Source of the DNA: Episyrphus balteatus
Taxonomy: Eukaryota; Arthropoda; Insecta; Diptera; Syrphidae
Length of the DNA stretch: 64,000 nt
Reading direction: 5' to 3'
NCBI RefSeq assembly: GCF_945859705.1
Contig: NC_079134.1
Coordinates: 166,319,718-166,383,717 of the forward strand
Part shown: positions 34,515 to 47,718 of the stretch, in pieces
Layout of the letters: every line of letters starts with the position of its first letter
How positions within the stretch are numbered: position 1 is the stretch's first letter
Notes under the pieces: generated by a model
The model's database searches: none
Seen by the model: the letters and a program-made list of their open reading frames with translations, nothing else
What the model was told of the DNA's origin: nothing
Position numbers and translations under genes: made by a program

Positions 34515-36279
34515 TAATGAGTAGGTATTGGTACCTAGTCAGTTTTCAATTGAAAGGTGATTTAATTGAAGTTTTGGTCTGAAGACAATGCGAACAACTT
34601 CAAATTCTATCGTACGTATTGAACTAAGATATCACTTTGCTTCAACAATTTCTTGGATAGGAATTTTAAATCATTAACTTTAATTGAAAGAATTTCAGAG
34701 TCGCATGCTAATAATAATTAGATAATATTGAATGAGAAAGTGAATTTTGTGCTTTAAAACTTCTTCCCAGTATAATCGGAGGTTCACCTAGATACAAAGA
34801 TATCTACATGGTTAAGTGAAGGTCAGATATATTATCTACGAGATTAAACAATAACTTTAATCGCTATAGCTTTAACTTCCATAAAGTTTCTAGGAAATTA
34901 TAAGCAGACATCGTTACCTACCTTCTCAACTTACTAAAATACAAAATCAATATTCAAACCACTAAAACTATAATTACACTTCTTATAGTTAATTTCAGTC
35001 TTTTTTCATAAAATTCTCAGAATTCATTCTCCACTTCCATGCCTATAAAACAGCCTTCATACTTAAAAATAAAGTAGAAACATCCAAACAAAACGATACA
35101 AACGTGATATAAAATCGAAGAACTACACAAAAAAAAAAAAAAATGAAAAATAAAAATGAACAACAAAAGCACCACCAACAAGATTATACAAAAAAAAAAA
35201 AATATAAAAAAAAAAAAAATACATCGCCTCCATTGAATCGCATGAACCTGAAATCTCCACACCGCCGAACAACAAACGAACGAACACAAAACTCACTCAC
35301 AAAGTGGTCGGGGTAAGCGTCACTTTCTCTCTCATTCACTCTATCCCAACTTTATATACACCCTATTCACTCTTCCAACACACCCTGCTCAAACAAAAAT
35401 ACATTCTACTTTTTTTTTTCTTCTCTTTTTTCCTTTGAAAAATCCACCGGCAGATACACTTTCTGTGTATCTATCTGATGACGACACTAGCGCCGCCACG
35501 TATCATTAACGTACATTTCGTGCAACAACAAACAAGTTTTCCCTTCGTTACACAAACAAAATGGACAAAATCGGCACAATTCGGCTCTGTTCGGCTACAA
35601 TCGGATTGACGTCACCCCTCGTCTACCAATCGCCAAGAGGCTTACTCAAATTAAAGGCGGAGTTATCAAAGCAATTTTGTACCTTTCATTATATTCCATC
35701 TCTTTCGGACTAAGGGAATTTATAGAAATGAGGACCTGTATCGTCTGCGCCATGTCCGATGTACTTTAGTCGAGTGATAGTGTTCGTGGTAGAAGGTACC
35801 GTTATCGTCTCATCGAACAAGAAAAAAATAATTTTTTTCAGTGAGACAAGAAAAAATAATAAAAACAAAAATTCAATTAAAGTTTGATGAAAAATTCCAT
35901 CAAAATCAAACAGAACTGATAACATTATAAACAATTTGACATTTCATAAGACTCGGTGGTGAAAAAAAGAACTAAATTTTCTCCACTTTTTTTGGTGCCG
36001 GTGAAAAAAAATTTAAAGAAAAAATCAATTTAAAGTGAAAATTTTTCAGGGAAATTTTTTTCTTCTTTCCTTCCCACAAAATCAAAGAAAACAGCTGGAA
36101 TTTAAAGAAAATTACAATCTGTCAAATTGATAGAACTGTCAAGTTACTTATTTTAAGTAAAAAGGTGACATATTGCAATGACAAAAATTGAATTAAAAAA
36201 AATTTAGTGAAAAAATATAAATTTTTTTTTATTACAAAAAAAAAAAAAACCAAAAGACGACGAAGAAGAAAATCTAATA
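34515..36279. other. Unassigned, partly GC-richer from 35220 on
   Basis: There are A-runs at 35128-35220, then CACTCACTCACAAAG/CTCTCTCTCATTCAC-like sequence and TTTATATACACCCTATTCA at about 35351. Between 35470 and 35650 the base composition rises (GACGACACTAGCGCCGCCAC; repeated TCGGC words). No coding region is recognised. It may be upstream regulatory DNA for the candidate exon at 36280-37345. Confidence 0.4.
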
Positions 36280-37345
36280 CGAATTTAGAGTTCGCTCTCT
36301 CTATCCCCCAATATTCATGATATTCCTATCTCTCTTTTACTCTTTTGATCGCCGTGTATATCGGGTGTGTTCGTTTAACAACAGCAAGCAGCAATAGCTG
36401 AGGCCAGAAAGTGGTGGAATTCTCGAAATGTCGTCGTCGTCAATGTTTGTATTTGTGAGAAAATCTAACACACACAACACGTGACTTTCCTTTGATTATG
36501 ATGTTCTTCTGTTGACTGTTTTTGTTAGTGTGTGTGTATTAGTATTGTTTGTGTTGTTGGAGAGATTGCGCAATTTCCAACATCGTCGTTTTCGCTTCCA
36601 TCGAGTGTATCTATTCGATACGGATTCAGAACTGCGTCTGCATTCGCCGCCAGAGGTCGTCCGTGTCGTCGTCGTGCATTCAACAAAGTTTCTTCTTCAT
36701 CAAACGCGCCTCATCGTACCGTACCGCGCCAACCAACCAACGAAGCAGAAAACACTTTGCAAGATACACACAATTTTTTGTTGTTGTTGTTGCGTTTCGC
36801 CTTCGTGTTTCTATCGTTTGCCCGCACTTCGCATCAAAATGCAAAGAAGATTGTGTGTGTGATCTCTGCAAAAACGAAGTGCGTAGTTTCGATGTGTGGT
36901 GTGTGTGCGTGTGTTTGTGTATTATAATTGACGGTTTTATACGTCAGAATTTATTACAATATTTTACGGGCCTTTTTGTGGATTAGTAAAGGCACAGCAG
37001 CGTGTGTATATTTTATTACTTTGCCCCTTCCCAGTCACCTTTTGTAAATTGGTGTGTGTGTGTGTTTGCTTGTTTCGTCTGTTCACCAACTCGCTTTTAT
37101 TGTGGATTACGCGTTCTGTGTGGTGTGTATGTGTTGAGCATACACGCTCGCAGATAATACATCTCTGTGAACCCAAAACAGCAGCACACACTCTTAATTA
37201 TAATAATAATAATAAATCTGGAGGATTGATAGGAGTGGAAGAAAGACCGTAAAAGAAAATACAACAAATTTTATAGAATCGGGCTCCAAAGAGGAATACG
37301 AAAGAAAAATTAATTCATGGATGGATGCTTTAGTGGATTTCAGAT
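36280..37345 (+). promoter_or_regulatory. Candidate 5' exon / 5'-UTR-like block of a host gene
   Basis: Over about 1 kb the composition changes to CpG-, CAG- and GTGT-rich, unlike the surrounding AT-rich DNA (CGTCGTCGTCAATG at 36430; AACAACAGCAAGCAGCAATA at 36377). It ends at a strong splice-donor match, CAGAT|GTAAGTAT (intron from 37346). Two ATGs lie just before the donor. The first (37317) opens directly after an in-frame TAA and would give MDGCFSGFQ before the splice; the second (37321) would give MDALVDFR. Overlapping frames in all three plus frames (36512-36986, 116-145 codons) do not agree on a protein and are best seen as GC-driven. The gene is not identified, the start of transcription is not fixed, and the donor could be fortuitous. 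Intron 1 would then hold much of the DNA to the right. Confidence 0.45.
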
Positions 37346-40093
37346 GTAAGTATAAATTCTGTTTGTATACAGATGTTTTGTGTGTGTTGGTTGTGTGTTT
37401 GGTGAAAATAAAATATTATGATATGCGGTTTTTTTTTTGGATTTTCTTTTGTGTTTCTATTCGTATACCCTATTTTGTAGATTTTTTATTTCGATTTTCT
37501 ACTAGATTTGCTTTAAAAATTGTTAAACTGTGTATTGTGTGTTTGTTGAACGTGTATAAGGATGTATTGGTGTATAAAGAAGAGGGCATCAGCATGAAAA
37601 GATGTTTTTCTTGCTATTTTTTGTTGTTTCTTTTAGCTGGTACTTTCTTGAATATTATTTTTTTTCTATTTCTCTTTTGAGTCGGTGTGTGACACGTTTT
37701 CTTTTTGTTTTTGTTGTGTTTTTTTTTTTCTCATCTAATTGGTTTTTGATGATGACAAATATGAGACTGAAAGATTTCGCTTTATTTTATTATTGTTTTT
37801 TTCTTATTCCTTTTTTGGATTTTAGCATAATAAAAGCTTATAGATAAAATAAACAAAAAAAATATTAAGCTCTACCTACATTCACATTAAAGTCTTTTTG
37901 GAGTTGTAAAAAATTAGATTTTTAAGTTTAAAATGCCATCGACCCTTTTTTGTTTTTGTAGTTTTTTTTTTTTGCTTGTTTAAAGTTTTGTATAAAATTT
38001 TATTTTGGCCCCATTTGGCCCCCCTTTTTCTCTTTTTTATCATTTTCTCTCTCTTCAAAAAAAGACCGACGGAGTATTTTTTTTTTTTTGTTGTTATATT
38101 TTGTTTTGTTTGGGAGGAAAAACCTGCGCTTTAAAGTCATACAGAAAATGAAAAATGACGATGATGTTTGTTGAGGACACGAAGTGATAGAGGAAATATA
38201 TCTACATGAAGTAGAGAGTAAAAGAAGAAGAGTCCATGTACTGGCAAGTGTCCTTATATGTTTGAGCTTTTTCTACTTTTTGTTGTTGTTGTTGGTATTA
38301 TTGGAGGTACTTTATGGTAATGGTGAGCTTTATTTGAGTAGGTAGGTATATGCAGTTTTTTTGCTAGGTTTTTTTTTTATAATAAAATGGAGTGCTTCTT
38401 TGAATTTGAATTTTTATTTTTTATATTTTTTTTTTAAGTTCTATGCAAAATGATATTTATTGGGGAATATGCTAATTTTTTTTTTTTAGTTTATTTTATT
38501 TCATTTTATGGTAATGGAGTGAACACACATATTTGAATTTTTTTGCAATAGCAAAAAATAGTGATAAAATGCTAAAAATGTATATGAGGATGTTAAAAGT
38601 TGAGGGTTGGATTTTAGAGCTCCACATCATATATGATAACTATTAGGTATAAGTTTGAAGCTTTTGTTGATAAAGTTTTGTAGGTATGTTTTTTTCGTAT
38701 GTATATTTTATGGACATATATTTAATTAAGTGGCACTTGACATTGACATTGTTTTGTATTACTATCTGTATTCACATAACTAGATATAAAGCTATATAGG
38801 AAGTTATTGGTAGAGACCTGTTGAGTTGATTGATTTTTTAACCAAATTATAGGTACCTACTAACATACGTTTTTTTTAGTTTTTAAAGTTCTCAACTGAC
38901 TTTGGGATGCTGTTGTTTTTTTTTCCAAAAACTCGTCCTTTTTTTCTTTTATAAAATTTGACTGAAAAGATGAGTTATCTACAAACAATTTTAACGACAA
39001 AACTCTTCCTCAGAAACCTTAGTAAATAGTGTAGGCACGAAATAGTAGGAAGTTTTTTATTACACGGTTAGAAAAATGAGATAACCAGTTGTCCTTCTGA
39101 AACTGTCAATGCGCCATTAATGACAAAATTTAAAACTGTGTAACTGCATCATTGCTGACACACAGAAATTTTGCAAACGATCACACAACATCACACAATT
39201 GGGAAAGATTTTGACCTCACTTTTATGTGAGAGAGTCAACTCCTTGACCTATTTGATAGACCGTGCTTAAAAAAGATCAAGACCATTTCAATTCTTTAGT
39301 TTGTACATTCATTCAGATTTGTCAATTCTGGTAAGTAGACAATTATTTTATTGATTTTAATTTCTAGTTTTTTAGTTTTTAACATTTTCTTGCAGCTCTA
39401 ACATACTCTGATGAAGAAACTATTGGCTTTAGCAAAATCTGGTAACAATTTGAAGTGCAGGGTCCTGAGTTATATATCTCGAAATAAAATTCTCAAGAAT
39501 GACACAGACAGGATACCCAGTTGTAATATAAAAATCCTGCCAAAGTTACGAACCGTTGCACTGTTTTAGTTGATTCTGAAAACTTAGGTAACACCTAAAA
39601 TACTGGCATTTCTAAAATTAGTGTGAAAGGATTACGAAAACCTCACTTGGGACTAAGTTTCTGTGCCAGATTATCTATTTTCTGGTTTAATACCTACTTG
39701 TGAACTTCTGGAAAATTTTTCCGGTTTCTGTATCGATGTGACGTAGTGACGATGGAGATTTTGAAAGCTAAAATGCAGTTCAAAATTGGATTAACCTCCA
39801 AAGTAATGAAGAAGCAACTTGTCCGTTCTGCTTGTAGATGCAAAAGAGCCCTTCAAAGTCAAATCGGTCGAGTTTCTTCCCTATGAGTGTGGTTGACAAA
39901 ATTTGGAATAAGTTCGTAAGATAAAACATCAAAAATACAGTATAGTTTTCAATCATTTTTATTGAAGTTCAAGAATATTTTATTCATACAAAACACTGCA
40001 AGATATAAAAACATCACAACCAAACATATCTTTCACCTAATAAGGAATTATAAACGGATTTGTTTCATATATAAAACTTTGAAATTCCCGACA
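37346..40093. other. Unassigned; would be intronic if the donor at 37346 is used
   Basis: T-rich sequence with no recognised gene. Frames at 37321-37847 are phenylalanine-, valine- and cysteine-rich run-ons from poly-T and GTGT tracts. Confidence 0.45.
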
Positions 40094-40166
40094 AACAATT
40101 TTGGTTCTATAAAGCTTTACAGATGCAATTGTTGCTTCTGTAAAGCATTATAGAAGCAAAATTGTT
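40094..40166. repeat. 73-bp near-perfect hairpin
   Basis: Arms at 40094-40128 and 40132-40166 pair over 35 positions with three mismatches around a 3-base loop (TTG). The outer end AACAATTTTG resembles the AACAATTT of the TIR at 20140. It could be a solo MITE or paired-TIR remnant. The hairpin size is also within the range of a microRNA precursor, but the loop is very short for one. Confidence 0.7.
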
Positions 40167-40559
40167 AGTAGGGTTGACAACTGCCAAATTGAAAATATTA
40201 GAGTCTACATTTTATATTTTATGGGAAACATGCCTAAAGTTTCTAAAGAAGAACGTGGCTAAACAAAGATAAATTTTTATCAAGTGTCTTAAAAGCATAT
40301 CTTGAATTTATCACCCAGCTTTAACTAAACCCTACTCGTGGAATTATATGACATAACACTCATCTGATCCTCCATAACCTTTTTATTTTTCTCAAAAAAT
40401 GTTCTTACTGGTATTGATTTCTTTTCAAATAGATGGTTAAAAGAATTTATTCAAAAAGTCTATATAACCTTCCGAAACACAAAAGTTGTTTGTCCAGAAT
40501 GCATAAAAAAGATATTAAACGAAGTCGATAATGTCAGTCGATTATCAACATCAATATTT

Positions 40560-41890
40560 TCTAATAAAATCATGAATAAGAAGCGAATGAAGATTCCTAA
40601 GTTACCTCCCGGGCGCCATTTTTAAGTTTTCAATTAATGTTTTATCAAGAATCCATATTTTTCACGAAATGCATTAACAAGAAAATGAAATCCTCGGGGG
40701 TATCTCCCGGGCGCCATTTCATTTTCTAGTAGTGTTATTAGATGGAACATCCGCTTCAAAAAGAAAGCAACTGAGAAAGGTTCGAATAATAAACCAAGAA
40801 AACCAGTTTTTTGCCAATTTTTGTCACTAAACTTAGTAAGCCTTTAAAATTTTGTTTCACTATTTTCAACAATTTTTATTATACAGGGTGTCCCACAGCC
40901 ACCGCCCCAAATGAAAACCATGGATTCCTGAGGTCATTTGAAGTCGAAAAACTTAAGAGGTAATTTTCTCGTTTTCGTCCCGTTTTCGAGTTACCACGGT
41001 TTTTATGGTTTTTGCTCTCTTGTCCTTTAACTGGCTTTATCTTTGCCAAACTAAGTTTGATTTGAAAGATTTTTTTTACAACCAATCAAGAATTTATTAC
41101 AGTTTAAGTTTGTCTCAAAACTTTTTTTTCTGCGGACAACCGTTTTTCCACAATTTTGCATCAAACACAATTTTCTTCGTTTTTTAAGTTGTTTTTTACA
41201 CTTTCATATCATTTAAGTCAAAAAAACACGTTAATGAGTATTAATTTTTTGTCCTTTTTCTTAAAGCCCAGTTTATTTTCATAAAAAAAATAAGTTTTAT
41301 TTCATAAAAAAAGCTACTGAAAGTAATTAAAAAAAAAATAAACAAACTGAGTGAATTAAAAAAAAAATAATTTTTAAATAAAAAATTGATTTAAATAAAT
41401 TAAATTTTTTTCTGAGCTTTATCTATTTGTTCTTTTCTTAATCACAATAGCTCAGAAAAAGTTTTTAATTCATTAAAATCAATTTTTTATTTAAAAATTA
41501 TTTTTTTTTTTTTGAAATTGAAAAATTGAATACCTCCTCCTTTTAGGAAGTTGGTAAAAAATAACTTATAGGTAAGGTACTATGTATTTTCTTCATTGAA
41601 AACAAGAAAAGAAGAAAGAAAACTTCGTAGATTTCTCCCGGGCGCCATTTTTAATGTATCAATCAAGTTACACTGATTAAAAAAGTGTACAAAAACTCTC
41701 AATTTACCCAGTACATAATCAAACAAGAAAATTTTTCAGTTAAAGCATGAATAAGAAGAGTTATCCTTAGTTATCTCCCGGGCGCCATTTTTATTATTTA
41801 ATATATTTTTTATCAAATAATGGTTTAAGAAAATTCTCAAAAGAATGTGGATTTTTTATGAAATGCAGTAAGAAAAAAATGAAAGCCTGG
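40560..41890. repeat. Degenerate tandem units around CTCCCGGGCGCCATTT
   Basis: The exact 16-mer is at 40606, 40704, 41635 and 41775. Flanking words also repeat (ATGAATAAGAAG before, TTTATCAA and GAAATGCA after), so units of about 100-140 bp are implied. The gap between the second and third is filled by the repeat inserted at 40884-41565. Two more copies, in reverse complement, are at 50484 and 53302. Confidence 0.75.
40884..41565 (+). mobile_element. Dispersed repeat starting CAGGGTGTCCCACAG, copy 1
   Basis: It matches 44944-45180 (TGGATTCCTGAGGT, AAGTCGAAAAACTTAAGAGG, TTTTCGTCCCGTTTTCGAGT) and 46145-46375 (AACAACCG/GACAACCG, ACAAACTGAGTGAA, TTTTTTTCTGAGCT). An inverted repeat at about 41367-41508 encloses a TATCTATTTGTTC loop. 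It ends next to a 35-bp RTE-tail-like fragment (41528-41562). No coding region is seen. Confidence 0.8.
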
Positions 41891-44800
41891 AGGAGAGTTT
41901 AAAAATTTTTACAGCTGATTTTCTAATAAAAAATTTAAACAAATAGCTACTGAATTATGGAAACTAGTATTCATTTCTAATTTATTTAAATTATAGTTCT
42001 TAAATAATTCTAAGGTCCCTGTTAATGATGATTCTGACCTTTTAGGTCATCCCATTCAAAAACATCAGGCATTTTAAAGGTACAAGTTCCTGAGATCAAA
42101 AGATTAATCTGTATCTGGTTTTTGGACATGCTGTGATTTGTCATTTTGATAAAGTTGTTTCAAATTTTGTTCTATTATACCGGTTAATATACACAAAAGT
42201 GTGCCATTTACAAAAAAATCTGGTCCATACCGGATGACCTCTGCTTCCACAATCCTGTTTGTAATTCTATACAAATTCCAGTTTTTGCAGGCGTAAATCA
42301 ACATTTTTCTTTCTTTTTCATCTTTTCTGTACCAAAAAGCTGATTATGGTTTAAATTCGAGCAGATTTTTTTTTTTTATGTTTCAATGCTGGACCGGATG
42401 CCAAAGGTGAAACTCTTTTTTATATCAATTTTAACCTTACTTAACCTACCCCGTTTTCAAATATGGGATGGTGGTTGTTTTTTATACCTATCCAGCAGCT
42501 GGTTGCATGTCACCTTGTTTCGAATACTGCTCTGGGATAGGTAAAAAAAGAGTTACTAATGGAATGGGATGATGCTAAAAGTGGGTTGTGTGCAACATGC
42601 CAAATGGTTGTTTTGCAACTATTTATACTATACAACTGGTTACAGCATCCACTTTGAAGAATTCTTTTCAATTTTAGCTTTTTTTTTTGTTAGAAAACAA
42701 GGTGGAAAATCAGGATTTTATGTCCTATTTCAATCTATAATGACACATCTGCTTTTTATTTTTTTTGTTTTTGAGATGAAAGCTGTACCAAATTAGTCTA
42801 GTAGGTATCATTTACATAAACCTGCATCGGTAACCTTGTTGAAAAAAAAAATTAAAGGTGTTATTTTTTTTTTTCCAAAATCTCGTTTGAAAGGATATTC
42901 AAGGTGGTTTGGTCAATAGTCAAGGTGGTTACCGTAACCTTGTGTTTTTTAAAACTTAAGTTGAAGTTAATCCTTTTCAACTTTTACCTATTTTATTCAA
43001 CATTTTTTAATTGAGATGAATTAGCTTAAAAAAATGTGGACGGAATTTTTTACGGAATTGGAACGTAAAAATGTGGTTAGCACAGGAAAGTGTTTGAAAA
43101 TGTTGCCTAGAATTTTAATTAAACTTAGTGCATTAGAACATTTCGGATAAAAATAGACTTTAAACAAAGGGTGAATTTGATTTGCAAAGTACTGAATTTA
43201 ATTTAAAATAAATGAAATTAATTTCCAAAATGGTGTATTTAGTTATGGGAATTCAATGTGCAAATAAAAACACTGTACTTTTCAAACTTCAGGCCTTGTA
43301 ACATTTCAACATGGAGTTCCTCAAAGAACCCACATTTGTCCACTTTTATTCATTTTGTTCAAAGAATTTCTGACCATCACTTCTCATTTTTTCGAATTTT
43401 TGTTTTATTTTATTTCGAAAACCTTGATGACAGTTAGTAAAAGCAACAACCTCATTAATGTCAAGCTGAAATAGAAAACGTGACAAACCAGTTTAAAGCT
43501 TAAAAAAAGAAGAAAACAAATAATGTCAGTATCTTTTAACATCCTAATTCCATGTCAATGTTTATACAAAATGAATCTTTTGTTAAAAAGCAAAGGAAAG
43601 AAAAAAAGAACACAAAATTCCTGCATACAAATTTGCTCCTTATAATATGATAAAATTTCTTTCAAACTATTGCAAGGTCACCAAGAAAATTCTAATGCCT
43701 CTCTATAAAAAATAGATTCTTTAAGGCAACGTCAAACAAAACATATTACTTATCATTTCGTGATTCGAACATGTTTAGAAAATTTGCACCCAGGCAAAAA
43801 AGAAATAAAGAAAAATTCCATAGGGGAAACCCCATTCTAAAATAAGAAAACGAGGGTCAAGCATATGATGTCAAAAACATTCGGCAGATACTTTGACATT
43901 TCGGTTTTACAAAGAACAATATAATGAAAGGGTTGTTTGGTGTAAATGGGCAAATGTGTTCCCTTGTCAATATATGAAGTACATAGAAATTCCCTAACTG
44001 AGATTTAATAATAATTTAATGCATTCAAAAAAATATATGTAGGTATTTACAACCTTTTTATTTCCAGTATTAATATTATGATGTAATGTATTGAAATATA
44101 TGAAGAAATTTATGTATTTTGGTGAATTCACCCCTTATGTAAAAATAGTTTTGAATTTGATTATTAAAAAATATTTTTCACCCTTCTTTCGTAATTTTCC
44201 AATTTACGTAATTATAATATCACAATTTTCCATAGTTTGGAATATACTTAGAAGAGATTTTTATAAAGGATTGACTTTACTACATTTTCCTGGAGCTATT
44301 TATAGAAACTTGTAGGATACATTAAACAATATAGGTATGTATTCGAAATTGCATTCTTTTAAAAATCGATAAAATGAATTTAACCAACAAATGTTTTGGA
44401 ATGAAATTGGGAAAACCGAACATCATAAATACGTTCTTGACCTTTTAACTTGTTTATACTTGTGTGTTCGTATCTATACAGAAACTCATTCATCCTTCCA
44501 TAGTTCATATATGTAATATATTTCAACCGCATTCATATAAAGGGGTATTTCCATGAATTTTACATGACTGACAAGTTCTCACAATTTCATAACATTTCAA
44601 AATATTGTGTTGGAAACATGCATTGTTATTCATGACAAACCACAAATAGAAAAAAAAAAAAACAATGTGTTATGAGATGTCCTAACCAAATATGTACCTA
44701 TGGAAGGTGACATCCAGGCAAATTCAAATGTTATGTTCTCTGTTTTCTTCTATAACACCTTGAACTTTCTTTCATACATAAAAAAATTTAAGGATTTTTC

Positions 44801-44940
44801 CAGGAAAAAATTGATAACAGTTTGATATTGCAATATCTTGAACTACTTTTTTAATTTTTAATTTATAAATCATATGTACCAAAGTAGGTACTGTATCACA
44901 AACAATTTACCAACACGCTATCATGACCACATGCATCTTT
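41891..44940. other. Unassigned
   Basis: No gene is recognised. A weak hairpin CCTATCC/GGATAGG lies at 42487-42541. AAAACCACGGTTACCG-type 'AAGGTGGT' words repeat at 42900-42935. Confidence 0.5.
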
Positions 44941-44943
44941 ATA

Positions 44944-46375
44944 CAGGATGTCCCACAGTTACCGCCCTAAATGAAAATCATGGATTCCTGAGGTAATTTT
45001 AAGTCGAAAAACTTAAGAGGTAATTTTTGCGTTTTCGTCCCGTTTTCGAGTTATGACAGTTTTCTTGATTTTAGCTCGTTTTTCTTTTAACTGGCCTTAT
45101 ATTTGCCAAAGTACCTACTTTCGAATTGAAGGATTTTTTTTTACAACCAATCAAGAATTTATTTCAGTTTTAGTTTGTCCCAACTTTTTACTTGCGATAT
45201 AGGTACTATATATCAAGCTATGCATTCGTACAAAACAAAAAAAGTTGAGATAACATTTTTCCATGACATTACGATGGTAGAGAATGCCAAAAAAGTGGGT
45301 CCCGGAAGTCCGTCTGTCTGTCTGTCTGTCTGTATAAGGAGCTACAGCCTGAACGTTTGAATTGACTTCAAACTTGGTATGTAGCATTTGTTGGAGGCTC
45401 TCCAGAGGGTTTTTTGGAATTATTTTTTTTGGTCCAAAAATAACGGTAGGTACCTGTCATACAAAAATTTCGGAAAAGTTTAATTTCACGAAAACGGCTC
45501 CAACGATTTTGTTAAAAAAATTCAAATGTTAGTTTTTAAACGAGGTCTATCTTTTGAAGAAAAGAATTTTTTTTGAAAATCATTATTAACGGTACCTGCC
45601 ATAGGACCGCTTTTTTCAAATCGGATTTTCTGCAAATCTGCTTATTGTATTTCAACGAATTTTTTTATACAAAAGCATTTCTATACTTTAAATATAAGCC
45701 AAAAATAAAATTTTGAAAAAAATAATTTTTGGATTTTTAAAAAAATTTTGAAAATTTTTTTTTGAAAAATCAAATTTTCGAAAACGGGACTGTGAACTTT
45801 TTTGAAATTTTGTTTTTAGATGTCGATTAGTGATTTCTACAAAATGGCATACCAATTTTGTTTTAAAACTTTTTTTTCAAAAAATTATTTATAAAAAATT
45901 AATTTTTTAAAAAACGGCTCTAACGATTTGGAAAATTTTTTTGTTTTCTAAAAATGCACCTTAATATATCAAATAAAACTGCGTACTTGTTTTGTGGGGC
46001 GTTTTGATTTGATTTTTTATTTTTATTTTTTTTTATATACCTACATTTCCCAAGTTTCTATATAAAAAGTCTTAAAAACTTAAGCAACTTGAACTCTAAG
46101 AGCAGGTTCGTGCGACCCAGTCGTGCATTTTATTTTTTTCTGCTAACAACCGTTTCTCCGGAAAAAAAAATCACGAAAATTTGTGTCAATTTTTTTCGTT
46201 TATTTTCTTAAAAAAAAAACTACTGAAAGTAAAAAAATAAACAAACTGAGTGAAATATAAAAAACAAAAAAAATAATTCAAATGAATTAAAAATTTTTTT
46301 CTGAGCTATTGTGGTTAAGAAAAGAACAAATAGATAAAGTTCAGAAAGAGTTTTAATTCATTTGACGTTAGAAAG
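44944..46375 (+). mobile_element. Dispersed repeat starting CAGGATGTCCCACAG, copy 2, interrupted
   Basis: The left part (44944-45186) and right part (about 46140-46375) match copy 1 at 40884 in order. Copy 1 reads straight through where copy 2 carries the ~0.95-kb repeat, so copy 1 shows the uninterrupted state. Confidence 0.82.
45187..46136 (+). mobile_element. Dispersed ~0.95-kb repeat, copy B
   Basis: It starts ACTTGCGATATAGGTACTAT and ends GCGACCCAGTCGTGCATTTT. It is inserted in the CAGGATGTCCC repeat, with T-rich sequence at both junctions, so a precise target duplication cannot be read. It is in opposite orientation to copy A at 26003-26951. Confidence 0.87.
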
Positions 46376-47710
46376 TCACATCCGTTACATCTTTTTCGAA
46401 GATATTCTCAGACAGCACAATAGTTAGAATACTTTTAATATTAGAAACAAAGAAACAAATTAATATACTAAGTGTTAGTGTATTAAAGTACTTAATTTAT
46501 TGAATAGGTAAATAAATAAGACAGAAAAACATGCAAATTAACTAAAAATTTGAAGGTAAATCAAAGAAGTTTTTAACGGAAGTTTCTTACTTTTAATAAA
46601 ATGCAAATAAAATGACCGTTGGCTGATATTATTGTCGGTAACATGCGCGCAAAGTGTGTAACTCCAATTTTTTCGAAAATGAGGTTTTGATTCTATTTGT
46701 GAATATTTCAACTCCTCCCTCACACCATAAATTTTCACTGTATTCTTAAATAAAATTATTTATGATTCAAATTATTTCATTAAAATAAATCAATTACCAT
46801 TGAAAATAGGAAGTTAATTTTAACTCTCCTGTAAAATTTGGTAAAATGGAGTTACACATTTACAAACGAAAGAATTTGTTTTAAATTTTAGCACATTTTT
46901 TTTTTTGTTTTTCAAAAACAAATGATCTTTTTCGTTTCGTTTTTTTTTTTACAAAATCTAGCGACTTTCGATATCCTTGTTTTTCCCTTCAGAAGACTTT
47001 GAAATAAGGCTTATGCTTTCTCATTTTCAAAATGTGTGTCATTATCTTGTGTTCCCAACACATTTAATATCTAAAAAATGGAGTAAAACTGAAATCATCC
47101 AATCTTTCTATGGTCTGATGGTCTTAAATTTTCTAATGCCAACTTGTTATCAAGTCCTGAATCCTGAATCCATCTACCAAGTATCTTCTGAAACCTCTTT
47201 CTGATAAAAACCGTCTCATTTGTAATTTCTTATTTATATTATTAATGCCTTCAAAATCAACGAACCAATGCATGAGTCGAGTTTCGTTCAATAAAATTTT
47301 AAATTCGTAATAATATATTGTTTTATAAAAGAAGGGGTTAGTGATAAAGTTCAAACTTCAAAGACACCAAACCAAATGTAAACAAAGAAAAAGAAAAAAA
47401 ATATTCAGTTTGCTTTCAATAAATATAAGTCCGCTATCATAAAAAAAACAGTAGCAATTCAGTTCAATGTTTGACCTGGATTACCTCAAAATCAATTAAC
47501 AAACAAACAACCTTTTTTCTTTCCTCCAACCTCAATGAACCCTTTCAAATAAAAAAAAGAGTGCCTCTTCATATAAATTGATTCAGGAAGTCATCTAAGA
47601 TAATATACCTCAAACTAATAGTAAAAAAAAATGGAAGAAGCTAGAAAGGAACAGATCATCAAACAAAAAAAAAAAAAAGTATTTTTGTATGAAAAGTACA
47701 TTAAAAGTAA
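46376..47710. other. Unassigned, AT-rich
   Basis: No gene is recognised. Frames at 46538-46738 and 46977-47354 are short and unsupported. Confidence 0.5.
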
Positions 47711-47718
47711 ACCCAGAT

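Noticed and set aside
36512..36986. Three overlapping plus-strand frames of 116, 131 and 145 codons
   Set aside because: Three different frames are open over the same GC-richer DNA, rich in C, V and F from GTGT/TTG tracts, with no recognised domain. Kept only as part of the 5'-UTR-like block.
39408..39425. Hammerhead-like CTGATGA followed by GAAA
   Set aside because: Only one base separates CTGATGA from GAAA, so no stem II can form.
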